DNA of 64,000 bases from Leptasterias polaris (taxonomy: Eukaryota; Echinodermata; Asteroidea; Forcipulatida; Asteriidae). This document shows, piece after piece, positions 53,101-62,969 of this stretch. Positions within the stretch are counted from its first letter, which is position 1; every line of letters begins with the position of its first letter. Where the stretch lies: positions 4,731,501-4,795,500 of the forward strand of contig JAZGTN010000029.1 of NCBI GenBank assembly GCA_037783415.1, given 5' to 3'. The translations under genes and the position numbers were made by a program. The notes under the pieces are model-generated. The model did no database searches, had not been told where the DNA came from, and saw nothing but the letters and a program-made list of their open reading frames with translations.

Positions 53101-56100
53101 GTCCAAACTGTTGATACTTAAAATGACAAGTAGGACTTGAGGGGGAGGGGTAAGTGAGTGGAGGTTTTGAAAAGTTTCACTTTTTGTACAACCTTGAAAA
53201 TGTTGAAAACTTCTTCCTCCATGTTGGGAAGGCCCTATAAGTGATGTTGAAGTAAAATTTTGTAGTATAAAATTGGTACGTATATATTGTGCACATCTGC
53301 AATCCCTTTAAAATGCACTTAACCACAGGCTGAGTCTGCACCTATTGATATAATTTTTACTCCATTACAGTTTGTTTGATTACACAGACAGTTAAGCACT
53401 GTGTATGCAATGATCATTTATCATGGTCTGTCATTATCAACTCATTGCTGTACACACGTACTAGTCTATATACTGACATTCCTAACAAGATGATGAGTAC
53501 AGGACTGTTCCTACTAAAAATGAGTAGACCCATTTGAGTATAAAGCCTGTTGCAACAAATAATTTGGACAATTGTTCAACTCCTGTGCAACTCCTGTGCA
53601 ACATTTGCAGTGAAAGCAGCCCTGTGACGTCAAAAACCATTGCCAATTGAACAGCAAGGCATAAAGCAACAGGCACTTTGTAGTACTTTCAAGTTCCTTG
53701 TTCAACCTAATGTTCTAGTGTTTTTTTTTTTCGTGGCCTAGTCGTGGCCGAGCGATTAAGAGCATCATACTCAAGTTCTGGTGGCTGAGTCATCAGTGTG
53801 TGGGTTCGAATCTCGGTCATGACACTTGTGTCCTTGAGCAAGACACTTAACTATAATTGCTTCTCTTCACCCAGGGGTAAAATGGGTACCTGTTTTTGTG
53901 AATGATTTAGCTTAGTGGCTTTGGCAGCACAGGCTGTATACTCCCCAGGGAGCTGAGATGGTTTTAGGAATGAAATAATGGCCCAGTGACCAGGGGTAAT
54001 AATGTGTGAAGCGCAATGATAATTCTTTGGAATTACGCTATATAAGAGCCGATATTATTAACCTAAAATCACTTATAAAAACATTTACACTTGTATAAAA
54101 GCTTACTACAAAACATTAATTTTTGGATGAAATAATACTCTGCATATCCCAAATGTTCCGAGTGAGTGACCATTTTGTATGCAAATCATAGCCTGGAAAT
54201 TTATTCAGCTTGAATAATGAGTATCAAAGGAAGGGTCAAGGGACTTGGTTTACTTTCTGGTAATGAAACAAAGGAATGAAGTCGAAAGCACTGAAACCCA
54301 TGGGCCCTGAAGATACAGTCAACTTGCCAAAAGAAGACAATAATTTACACTGGACCAGAGGCCCCAGGCCAGTAAACTCATGACAAGTCCAGTGGTCTTG
54401 TATTTCGCTTTAATAATAATAATGCCTTACTTTGTAATATCTTGTTCAAATGTTGACTTCAGTCTGATAAGCTTCTCTGCATGGTTCAAATAAAAACAGT
54501 TTATTTGTTAAACTGTGTGGAAATTTTTTCCCCATCTTGTGCACAAAATTCTGGTTCAGTAAAAAGCTTGAGCTATAAGCCCTGCAGTCTTGTGTGTTTC
54601 CCTCCAAACTCGAGCCCCGCAATGTAAACGGAAGTGTTTGTGTTTGTAGAGTACACAAATGTAATAATTAAACATGCATTCTGTTTTGATAAAAGGTCCC
54701 TTATGATTAGCAATGTAAATGTGTTTCAAGTAAGAGACAGAAGCAGTTGTCACACAGCAGGCCTGAAGCAATACCATGCAAATGGCTTCTCTTGAGTTAA
54801 CTTCATGTTTAATTAAACGCTAAGATCATTTACAGTATTGGAGGTCAGGGATGCGTTTTGACTGTTACACCCTGTGGAGCACACAACTCAGTTCAAGCCA
54901 GCTTAAAGGCAAAATATACCTTTAGTTTTTGGAACGGTTCGATTGTTTTAATCCTAAATGTAGAAATGCATTAAAACTAACCTGTGAAAGTTTTCAACAT
55001 TGGTAATTGCCAAAGACCTGTATCCACACTTGACGTGACCCAAAATGTATATGAAATAACAAACCTGTGAAAGTTTCAGCTAAATCGGTCTTCAGAGTCA
55101 TGAGAAAACGGGATACGCTGGTATTAGGCTTGAAGAATGAAGAACAAAGCAATGCCTAAAATGAACAAATTTTTTTAGATCAAAGGTCTCCAACATCAGT
55201 AGTTTAATCAGGAATGTATTAAAACTTTTTCTTTTCGTTTGTTAATATACTTGTTTTTATTTATAAAATTGAAATTTGATTTTCAGCTATTTCTTTTGAC
55301 CCACCCACCCACAATTTAAAAAAACCAAAACAATTGTTTAACATTGACTATTCTGAGATGCCCCTAAAGTGCAGGACAGTTTATGAACTGGAAATGTAAT
55401 CATAGTGTACCAGCATGTTGCATTATCATAGAGAAAGGACCACCTTTTCTCTATGGTATACCTGAGGTAAACACATTTGTGTTTTGTGACTTTTTAAATA
55501 TGCACAGTAAAGGACTGATAAATTATATTTTATAGGTGATTTTTGGTGGTGTATTTTGTTACATAATGGTTATTTTGTTATGATCATCCTATGTCAATAA
55601 TTGATCACAACTGTAAATTATGACCATTAAAATTTCATTAAAAGACAGTCCATTAGTGACCAGTGTTTACAATGAGCAGCGGTGGTTACCATTCAGTCCC
55701 TGATGTTTACTTACAGTAACTTATTTCCAACATTAGCCACCCTTAGTTGGGCTCAATGATTGCGACCAAAGTTCACTGTATTGACTAGTTTGGATTTCAA
55801 GTCAGATCGCATACCAAGTCGCCATCAGAATTCAGAATGCCGTCAGTGGATGGTCTGGAAGCACAGCCAGCAGATGACAGCGCTGGTTTTCCTACATATA
55901 TGTGAATATTGATCACATTGGTCATAAAATGATGCTCTGTCAGTAGTGGTATTACTGCTGAGGTGTCGCCAGCACACGTTAGTGAAAGGGTAACTTTATG
56001 CTTCCCTTGCAAGAAACTCATATATTGGAAGTACATCTACATGTATACTCACACGTAGAAATGACGCAGATGTATTTGTCAAAGAAAAGAAAACCACTAC

Positions 56101-59100
56101 TGAGTAAGTGTTAAGAAATAGAGACATTACATGCGTATGTGTACATGCTATTAATTTGGTTAACAAACGTACTGTTTTATTAAAAAAATAATAATAATAT
56201 CAAGCTACCCTTGCTGTATGTTGTAACTTAGATCTGCAATTAAAGGCAAAGTATACGTTTGTTTTTTTGAATCGTTTGATTGTTTTAACCTTATATAAAT
56301 GTTGATAAATACAACAAAACTAACCTGTGAAAATTTCATTTCAAAAGGGGGTCGTGTTTTTGAGATATCGCCGAAAATCCGGAGTGAATTTGTCCATGCA
56401 GGAAGAATAATCCCTAATAGGAATACACAATCTGAAAAGTGTTTCTGACAGAAACATTTCTCAGATTCAAATTTTGGGGCATAACACCTGATCTTTTTCC
56501 ATAACCACATTACTTCGAAGTGAAATGATTCTCACAATGCTTTAAATACTATCGAAAGCTGCTGTACTTCTTACCACGTAACTTTTTATTGCCATTAATT
56601 TTCAATGTCATTACCAAACGTATACAGACCCTTTAAGGCAATAATATTAATATTAATATTATTAGTACAGCTGTATACATAGTGTAGAAACGAATGTGCA
56701 TTTATAATATTGTCTGCTTAATATCGTTGACATAGGTTGTCATTAATTTAGTTGAGTTCCACAGCACGTAGCTTTTAACTTTGGGGACAGACATTCAGAA
56801 TAACAAATTTTGAAAATTTTGATTAGTTCTTCTTAAAATTGTGGGTGGGTGCATGGGTCAAATGAAGCAAACATTCAGTTTTCAATTAAAATAAGAGAAG
56901 AAAAATAAATTTAGAAAAAGGAAATAAATAAATAATAATTAAAATAAGTCCTCTGTCATGTCTGTGCCATTGTTATTGGTCAACCTTGTTTCGATAGCCG
57001 ACCTCCTTGGCATGAATTTCCTGTTCAGTTTCAACTACGATGTTGCTTACTGGAAGGAAGCCAGGAAAAGCCATACCTGAGCTGGGAGAACATGCATGTA
57101 AAATCTCTGCTTCAATTGAGACATTACTTTGTTCTTCAGTGTAAAGGTAGTCCTTCATTTTAAGAAACACAAGTGTGTATTTTCCAAACCTCGGTTTGGG
57201 CTCCGGCTCCGTCATGGGCTCTATCATCAATATTGGAGCAGTGTTCAATGTACATGTAGGCCTACATTTTGCACAGTGTTTCCAACGGAGTCTGGAGTCC
57301 GGCGCCAAAGCCTAAGCCTAAGCTGAGGTTTGGAAAAGGCGCAAGGAGTGCTGTAAACTGGGCCCAATTTCATGGCTCTGCGTACTGCCGAATTCTGCGC
57401 TTGCGATCATGATTCTCTGCTTAATGTGCAAGTGCCGAATTTCTGCGCTAGCTATGTAAGCGAAGAATGTCTACAAGTACAATGCAAACATTCCCTGCTA
57501 ACCTGTGAAATACGCTTGATGTAAGCACGGAATTCCCTACTTCCGTAAGCACCGATTCTTTGCTTACGGTAAGCAGAGCCATGAAATTGGGCCCTGCTCT
57601 CCTTTAGGAGGGCTCTTGGCATTCCTGAGAATCTAACTTCACACATTGGTCTAAAAAGTGATTCAAATGCACATACCACACTGCAGGATTAGATTGAGGG
57701 ATTGTTATTTTTGTAACATTAATCAAAGCAAAATAAACGCCACACCGGTTGTTAATTTCCAGCTGTGAATAAATTGTTTCTCAGATTTTTGGAAATCCAC
57801 TTTAAAATTGTAAAATCTTTTTTTGGTACTTCTCGGCTAGGCTAGAGAGATTGCAGTTGTTCTCCTTAAAAACGAAGGTCTGTGTAGGGTATTGAGTAGT
57901 CGGTCAATACTTAAAAATACAATTTTGGAATTTGTGGCTGGGTCAACACAGAGCTGTATATTGAGAGAGTTGCAACAACTTGCGATTAGAAGCCATTTTG
58001 TGTAAAAAAAAATTGCATTGGCGAATACAGGGTGCCAGACAAGTCTGCCCATTGGGTTGTGCTGCATTTGGACCGAAAATGACGTCCAGCATTCACGTGT
58101 CCAAAGAAAACTGGTCCCTCCATGTCACAACTTTTCAAATACAGAGGTCTGGGTCAACACGGTCAGAAAAAAGAATAATAATTTTTAAACGTTAATAAAA
58201 GGTGGTTTGACCATAGAGCAAGGACCATTGACACAATAAGCGTGCCGTAACTAAACTATCAATCTTTTGCATGGAACCATTCATTACATGTGTACGATGT
58301 AGATCAGGTAGATGGGAAATTTCATATTAGAAGGGGCAAGGTAATATGTCATATTATTAAGGACACTTCCTTTTGAAATAGGATGGGCACCAAGGCAAAG
58401 ACCAATAGCAACAATAGTCGCCAAGACTCTCCAAGACTCTCCATGCACTCCATGGCCTTCATGGCCTCTGTAGAATTTTAGGGCTCGATTTCACAAAGCA
58501 CTATGAATCATCTTAAAGATGGGTTGTCAATATATCGCTATGGTGATTTGTATTATGACATCACACTTTGCTGAGCAGTTAAGATTGATACAGAACTCAG
58601 GACCAATCTAACATTATTTTGTAGCTCCTTGCAGAGCCCTGGATAGACTTACGCTTGATTATACTACCAAGTTTTTGAGATAGTGATAGTAATGATTAAT
58701 GAACTCCCTGTTAATTAATGGTCATCGGAGACATGGGCGTGCAAACCAATGGGACTTCCACTCATTGCATGGACAGCCAGATGGAAGGGTAGTATGCTTA
58801 CAGCTTGCTATTATCAATAGAACTGCAGTGTGGTTTTCTTGTGCATATTTGCATTTGATTTTTGTTGGGCATAAAACGTCTGTGGCATAATGTACTCTAT
58901 TGGTATTCAATGATGTGTGCATGGTGTATACATACATGTAGGTTGGTTCGCTTGATGTTCAACGTTGTCATCAATAAAGGGTGTCTGGAATATTTACATA
59001 GTACACACCAAGGAGAAAGACAATATTTGTGAGGAGGGGGAAACGAAAAGTAAGCTTAAATATAAATGTGTGTCAGATAAAGATTTGTGAATCTTGAATT

Positions 59101-61249
59101 TAGAATTTAAAGTTAAAGTGACGAATACCTCAGTCAGTTTATTTATTCTGATTGGTCGAGAGGAGATCACATGACCATGTTTAAATGTGTAGTAGTGACA
59201 TGATAACAAGTCTTTAAACATAGGCTTGTTGGCGCGCAAGCTGACGCGGGCACAAATTTACATACTACATACTGGTGCTCATTGTAAAATCTATTTGTGC
59301 GGGCACATATGTACAACCAATGAGCATCTTTTGCGATTTGACCCTTCGTGTAACAGAGCCTGTGGACATGACCATGTTCATGTAGACAAGTTGTTCCTAC
59401 ATTATTACGCTTTTTAACAAAAAGAGCATTTAGGCCTATGAATGGGAATAAAAGAGTAATAATAATAATAATATTGGCTCTTATATAGCGCAATTCCAAA
59501 GAATGATCATTGCGCTTCACACTTTATTACCCCTGGTCACTGGGCCATTATTTCATTCCTAAAACCATCTCAGCTCCCTGGGGAGTATACAGCCTGTGCT
59601 GCCAAAGCGCACTAAGCTAAATCATTCACAAAAACCATCTCTGCCCTCACAGGTACCCATTTTACCCCTTGGTGAAGAGAAGCAATTATAGTTGAGTGTC
59701 TTGCTCAAGGACACAAGTGTCATGACCGGGATTCGAACCCACACCCTGATGTCTCAGCCACCAGAACTTGAATCCGATGCTCTTAACCGCTCGGCCACGA
59801 CACGCTGTGACTCGGTCTTTAAAGCAACCAGTTAAAACCTTACATTCTTGGCCGTGCAATTATAGACCGAGCTGAAGGCGAGGTCCTTAATCACGCGGTC
59901 ATGACCCTGCCAGTTTTAAAAAGCCGAATATGACCGAGCAGTCGAACACCGAGTCACTACTCTTTTGTTCCCTTAGTGTGGTATAAATTTGGAGGTATTT
60001 AGGGTGTATGGACCAAGTATTTTCCTGGGGATGCATTTACAATATGCAATCTCGCATAGGTGTACAGCATTGGCTTTAACTTGCAGCAAGCTAGCGCTTT
60101 GTGTAGTTGCCTAAACATCATTGTTTCAGAGATGCCTGTGATGCTAAAGTAAATTAATGCTGGGTTTATTTGCGTCCTAGTAATGGTGAAAAACACTGGA
60201 GTACAAGTTATCCACAATGGATTGGTACTACATGTGTATAAACCTGTATTGAAGATTATTGACCGTTTGTTTTTGGATACATGTGTCCATGTTGGTTAGT
60301 TTTATATGCATTTTACATAAATCACTGAAAATGCAGCATTTCTGTGCAACTTTCTGTCATTTGCTTGTCATTGATTGATTGACTACATTGCATCCGTTAT
60401 ACATGATGTACATGTATGGGACATGCAGTGTGTGAGGACTGTAATGCTTACAGTATGTACAAGTATTTCATAAAGACATGATACAGCATTTAAAACATTC
60501 ACTAACACTGATGAGCAATTTCATATTGCTTCATTGAGCAAAGTGTACTGCATGTGTTTTTTTGGATATATGTGTTCATATTTTTTTTTAACCGAACAAC
60601 CTAATAATTTTTAAGAACAAGTGAAAACAATTCCCTCAAAAACATGTTTAAAAATTCACTTTTCTTCAGAAGAAAACCATTTGACAGTAGATATAATTCC
60701 ATAGTCTTTATTGCTGTATTTTTTGGTCTGAATAACCTTTGATTTAAAACTAACATTTTACTGATCAGTTGTGTGCTTTTGTTTTTTGTTTTAAAAGGAG
60801 AATCCAAGATGTCCAGCAATGATGAACTGGACGAACCTCATGAGGGCTCACTCTCCGCCTCCCAGCCTGCTCTGGATGGACACAAGAGGCGTAGCCTGTG
60901 GAAGAGCTTCAAGAAGAAAACCAACCCAATGCGTCGATGGCATTCATTTCGTACCAACAAGGAACGCAGAGCTTCCGATGAGGTTGGAGGCTCCTGTCTT
61001 TATTTCAGCCAATCAGAACTCTCGCAGGACTCAGACTCTGGTGGAGAGTACCTGTCCCTCCCTCGAGGAGCAAATTTGAAGCCAAGGAACAATTGTCACA
61101 GCGAGACGGACTTAACAACAATTCCAAACGGCAGGTTGAAAAAGAGCAAGCAGAAGAATAAGAAGAGCCTTTCATTTGAAGATCAGAAAATGGAGAGTTC
61201 AGAAGAAAAACCCAGAGACACAAAAGAAATACAAGAACTGCAGGACTCA
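38087..61249 (+). CDS. Unidentified gene, 5' part (basic N-terminus)
   Basis: I do not recognise this gene. The shared exon 60798-61249 is open for 150 codons between an AAAAG acceptor and a TCA|GTAAGT donor. From its internal Met (60809) it reads MSSNDELDEPHEGSLSASQP, then a Lys/Arg/Trp-rich segment (residues 26-54, with KRRSLWKSFKKK and MRRWHSFR). A Ser/Asp-rich stretch (SQSELSQDSDSGGEYLSLP), a second Lys-rich patch (KKSKQKNKK) and an acidic end follow. No signal peptide or membrane segment is seen. Either upstream coding exon (38385-38409 or 39484-39535) ends in phase 1 and joins in frame, giving 159 or 168 residues so far. The long intron is about 21 kb. The rest of the gene lies beyond 64000. 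The composition suggests an intrinsically disordered head of a larger cytoplasmic or cytoskeletal protein; that is a guess. Confidence 0.6.
38101..38217 (+). CDS. Upstream ORF in 5' leader, 38 codons
   Basis: If transcription starts near 38087, the first ATG (38101, context GGAAGATGG) opens a 38-codon frame ending TGA at 38215-38217. It begins MDVALVRLDVKCAVV and shows no domain. It precedes the main start at 38385 and could lower its translation. No evidence that the peptide matters. Confidence 0.4.
   Translation: MDVALVRLDVKCAVVMFTFFQCWQQRETRDTTKITNCD
38385..38409 (+). CDS. Second gene, first coding exon (form a)
   Basis: Three consecutive ATG codons (38385-38393), then GAATCTGCAGTAAAC and one base, with donor ACC|GTAAGT. 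Reads MMMESAVN. Phase 1 at the donor fits the 60798 acceptor. It sits about 300 bp after the predicted TSS, following the upstream ORF. Confidence 0.5.
39484..39535 (+). CDS. Second gene, alternative first coding exon (form b)
   Basis: ATG at 39484 opens MESAVPKIVVTSTNVVV and one base of Gly, with donor GTTG|GTAAGT. Phase 1, again compatible with the 60798 acceptor. It shares the start M-E-S-A-V with form a, which suggests duplicated or alternative first exons. No clear promoter or acceptor was found upstream of it. Confidence 0.45.
39536..43600. other. Start of the long intron, little recognised
   Basis: AT-rich, with homopolymer A/T runs near 40620-40700 and 40797. A tandem pair CGGACTGAAAATTC(C/T)GT(C/T)GATT lies at 41083-41127. 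A fragment of the 'GGGGCACCAAGGCAATGACC' repeat (42290-42360, also at 24877-24965 and about 58380-58440) and a GACTC-rich patch at 43018-43165 are also present. No exon found. Confidence 0.45.
43530..43885. repeat. Poly-G and poly-C/CCACC low-complexity region
   Basis: A G run at about 43529-43540, a fragment of the 'CTCCCTGATTG' element (43611-43775), a C run at 43806-43827, then CCACCCTCCACCCG-type repeats to 43885. The short Pro/Gly-rich open frames through it are artefacts of composition. Confidence 0.8.
44700..45160. repeat. Tandem repeat, about 199-bp unit, 2.3 copies
   Basis: ATTACGTTTAAAACTTC at 44705 and at 44904 start two copies, both with GAAACTGTAGGCCCAGGTAA and AGGTAATGTAACCACTTACA. 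A third partial copy (TTAAAACTTCTAGCGCTTTG) starts near 45130. Confidence 0.8.
45350..45602. mobile_element. TTAA MITE, truncated
   Basis: Inverted relative to 1298-1643. It keeps the AAACATCAAGTTTATTATCG core and the right end ACCAATAGTGTACAGGGCCT followed by TTAA (45603-45606). The left end is missing. Confidence 0.72.
45607..46120. mobile_element. Probable MITE with GGCCCCATCACACC / GGTGTGACTGAGGC ends
   Basis: About 515 bp starting GGCCCCATCACACCGAACTC right after TTAA and ending TAGTTTGGTGTGACTGAGGC. The interior is unusually rich in ACGGG/ACGAAC words (GGACGGGCTTCGACGGG and similar) on an AT-rich background. It abuts the truncated MITE at its left. Confidence 0.6.
46121..47900. other. 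Intron DNA, nothing recognised
   Basis: AT-rich unique-looking sequence with no exon, RNA gene or clear transposon ends. Confidence 0.4.
47905..48335. repeat. Cluster of inverted ACCATTCAAAACCATTC motifs
   Basis: CACCATTCAAAACCATTCAA (about 47924), CACCATTCACAACCATTCAA (48004), AAATGGTTTTGAGTGGT (48020), AAATGGTTTTGAATGGT (48072), ACCATTTGAAACCATTC (48233) and CACCACTCAAAACCATTCG facing AAATGGTTTTGAATGGT (48295-48332). The facing pairs can form hairpins. Confidence 0.75.
48363..48493 (-). mobile_element. tRNA-derived SINE head, reversed
   Basis: GGGACTCGAACCTGCACTCT (inverse B box) and AACTGCTCGGCCACGACACG (inverse A box). Truncated after the GTGTCTTGCTTAAGGACA block. Confidence 0.75.
48900..49282. 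mobile_element. TTAA-flanked MITE, 'AGGCACTGGACACG' type
   Basis: TTAA at 48896-48899 and 49283-49286. The terminal inverted repeats AGGCACTGGACACGTTTGG and CCAAACGTGTCCAGTGCCT are near perfect. Almost identical, in inverse orientation, to 62266-62642 in the same gene. Confidence 0.9.
49443..51106 (+). pseudogene. LINE (non-LTR) reverse transcriptase fragment
   Basis: The reverse-transcriptase domain of a non-LTR retrotransposon, used for target-primed copying of its own RNA. The 5' part (49443-49694) has GPDGITPEVV and YRGISLPSVIAKLYNRI. A 165-bp MITE plus an 8-bp target repeat interrupts it, and the main open part (49925-51106, 393 codons) follows. It shows motif A FIDFKKAFDSI, GVLQGDMLAPFLF, the catalytic FADD (residues 133-136 of that ORF) and a C-terminal connection region. 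An in-frame TAG lies at 49548-49550. No endonuclease domain or poly-A tail is seen, so it is 5'-truncated and dead. The exact clade is uncertain. It lies in the sense strand of the second gene's long intron. Confidence 0.9.
49695..49859. mobile_element. 165-bp MITE inserted in the LINE
   Basis: The ends are CTTATGCATTGACGTCA and TGACGTCATATGCATAAG (inverted). The flanks are CTATGGAC (49687-49694) and CTATTGAC (49860-49867), an 8-bp target duplication with one mismatch, as for hAT-type elements. Removing element plus one flank (173 bp) puts the two RT parts exactly in frame. Confidence 0.82.
51107..53739. other. Intron DNA, nothing recognised
   Basis: AT-rich sequence after the LINE fragment. 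No exon, SINE or MITE ends recognised; small direct repeats only (TGCAACTCCTG near 53585). Confidence 0.4.
53740..54062 (+). mobile_element. tRNA-derived SINE
   Basis: A box TGGCCGAGCGA, B box GGTTCGAATCT, body CACCCAGGGGTAAAATGGGT and GGCCCAGTGACCAGGGGTAA, 3' end ACGCTATATAAGAGCC. Best match within the window is the inverted copy at 59452-59808. A run of T precedes it. Confidence 0.88.
54907..55120. mobile_element. Chimeric TTAA MITE
   Basis: The left end AGGCAAAATATACCTTTAG to about 54990 follows the 25995 family. From CAACATTGGTAATTGCCAAA (54997) to GAGTCATGAGAAAAC it follows the 3632/21783 family. The switch occurs at the shared words CCTGTGAAAGTTTN. No right end with TTAA is seen. Confidence 0.65.
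56244..56632. mobile_element. TTAA-flanked MITE, 'AGGCAAAGTATAC' type
   Basis: TTAA at 56240-56243 and 56633-56636. Complete copy with GAGAAA-type internal words (AAAAGTGTTTCTGACAGAAA, CATTACTTCGAAGTGAAATG). Homologous to 25995-26375 and, inverted, 36015-36422. Confidence 0.82.
57360..57596. mobile_element. MITE, 'GGGCCCAATTTCATGGCTC' family, copy 3
   Basis: The most symmetrical copy: GGGCCCAATTTCATGGCTCT at the left and AGAGCCATGAAATTGGGCCC at the right. The interior shares GAATTCCCTACTTCCGTAAG with copies 1 and 2. Confidence 0.85.
57700..59450. other. Intron DNA, mostly unrecognised
   Basis: A fragment of the 'GGGCACCAAGGCAA' repeat at about 58384, a CTCCAAGACTCTCCA duplication near 58425 and a 'GGGCTCGATTTCAC' MITE-end fragment near 58482. 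No exon found. Confidence 0.4.
59452..59808 (-). mobile_element. tRNA-derived SINE, full length, reversed
   Basis: The left end has ATA/AAT repeats and CTTATATAGCGCAATTCC (inverse 3' end). The body is ATTACCCCTGGTCACTGGGC and CAGGTACCCATTTTACCCC. The inverse B box is in GGGATTCGAACCCACA and the inverse A box in CCGCTCGGCCACGACACG. Confidence 0.9.
60798..61249 (+). CDS. Second gene, shared coding exon
   Basis: 452 bp with acceptor TTTTAAAAG|GAG and donor GACTCA|GTAAGT. It completes a split codon (two bases) and then has 150 sense codons. The frame stays open upstream of the acceptor for a few codons, so the exact start depends on splicing; an internal ATG at 60809 is an alternative start. The compositional bias (Lys/Arg then Ser/Asp) contrasts with neighbouring AT-rich intron. 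Confidence 0.75.
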
Positions 61250-62264
61250 GTAAGTTCCTTTTTGTTTGTGAATATTTTCATTTCCAGGCCTTAACCAGTT
61301 GACGCTGGTGGCAATGTTATGCTCAGGGATACTTGATTGGGGCTAGTCTAAACATGCATTCGCATTGTGTTGAGTGTCTGACAACTTTATGTGGGATGAG
61401 TTTAACAGTGGATGGTGCTATGGCGAAATTGTGTGCAGTTTCGATTTGAAGGCCTGCTTGTTATAAAGATAGTAATGGTAGTAAGAATCCTGCAATACTA
61501 TTTGGCATTTTGGTCTGAATTGCCCGCGTTGATTAGAAATCAATAAAAGTATGTCGAAAAAATTTGATCTCTAAGGCAACTGCAGAACATTTTTGGAAAT
61601 TTCTGTGGTGTCTTTTTTATTGCTGCCCTCAATACGGCCAGAGATGCGGTTGGTACCCAACTCGCTAAACGTGGAAGGATTTGACTTTCTTGATGAAAAT
61701 ACCGTGACAGTTTTGTGTTGTTTTCTCAATAAGTTGGCACTGTACTCAACTGAAACTTTCACAGGTGACTTCAGGCGTGTGATTTCTAAGGATTTTTCCT
61801 GATTTCATGATTTTCTCAAAACTACTTTAAATTAAGCCATAAATTTTTCTTGAAAGAAATAAAGCAATCACTAAAGGGATAAATAAATATTCCACAATGT
61901 GTACAAACCTGTAGTTTTGTCTATCTGGTGATGTCTGTAAACCTCCTGAATTGTAACATTTAGCAAATCTCATCCTTTTGACTTTTTGGGGGTATCTTTC
62001 TTGATTATTTTGCCTATAATCAACATTACAGTAACAAAAATCCAAACGATTAATTTTACTTTTAATGTTAGGTGGAGAGATGAACCAGGATGACCATTAA
62101 ATACCACTGATGTTTCTTTTTGTCTGTCACTCTTGCAATTTTGGCGTACATGCCCTCTCCTTTGTAATTCTGAATCGGCTATTCTGTCATTATGGTGCCA
62201 TTATCTACATTTTTTCTTCCCATTTGTAATGGCATACGACATGTATTTTACCTCCATGCTATAA
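61250..62264. other. Intron DNA of the second gene
   Basis: Begins at the GTAAGT donor. No further exon recognised. 61571-61790 shares words with 44200-44300 (AATACCGTGACAGTTTTGTG against its inverse), so a dispersed repeat fragment is likely. Confidence 0.4.
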
Positions 62265-62265
62265 C

Positions 62266-62642
62266 AGGCACTGGACATGTTTGGTAATTGTCAAAGACCA
62301 GTATTCTCACTTGGTGTATCCCAACATATGCATAAAATAACATACCTGTGAAAATTTCGGCTCAATTGGTCATCGAAGTTGCAAGAAAATTATGGGGGAA
62401 AAAACACCCTTGTTGCACAAATTTATGTGCTTTCAGATGCCTGAAAAAGGCTTCAGGCCTGAAGTCTTTTTCAGATTAAAATATTTTAGTGAGAAATTAC
62501 CTCTTTCTCAAAAACTACGTTACTTCAGAGGGAGTGGTTTCTCACAATGTTTTATACTATCAACAGCTCTCAGTTGCTCATTACCAAGTAAGTTTTTATG
62601 CTAATATATATTTTGAGTAATTACCAAACGTGTCCAGTGCCT
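62266..62642. mobile_element. TTAA-flanked MITE, 'AGGCACTGGACACG' type, inverted copy
   Basis: Near-identical inverse of 48900-49282. The right TTAA is intact (62643-62646); the left flank is TAAC, a decayed TTAA. Confidence 0.88.
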
Positions 62643-62648
62643 TTAAGC

Positions 62649-62969
62649 CCCTTTCACGTTTGAGGAATTTCCCAGGAAATTACTAGGAAAATTTGGTTGG
62701 CTTTTTCACACTTAAACTACAAACCCTGGCAAACTCTTGGGAAACAGTTACCCCTACTTTGGAGTCGGGTTAAGCGAGAGAACTGCATGGTTATTATTAG
62801 TATTAATTTATTTTACACAAACGTAAAGTATGGAGAAGGCTAGATGGTTGGCATACTGAGTGTTCATTTTCCCCAGGAATATTGCATCAAGTGTGAAACA
62901 AATACGGGGTGGCAATTCCCTTGGGTTTTATTTCCTGGGGATTGGCTCAATAGTGTGAAAAGGGCTTTA
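62649..62969. mobile_element. Probable MITE with GCCCCTTTCACG ends
   Basis: The left end AAGCCCCTTTCACGTTTGAG and right end ATAGTGTGAAAAGGGCTTTA are imperfect inverted repeats. Internal inverted pairs (TTCCCAGGAAATTACTAGGA, TTATTTCCTGGGGAT) also fit. It directly abuts the preceding MITE. Confidence 0.6.
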
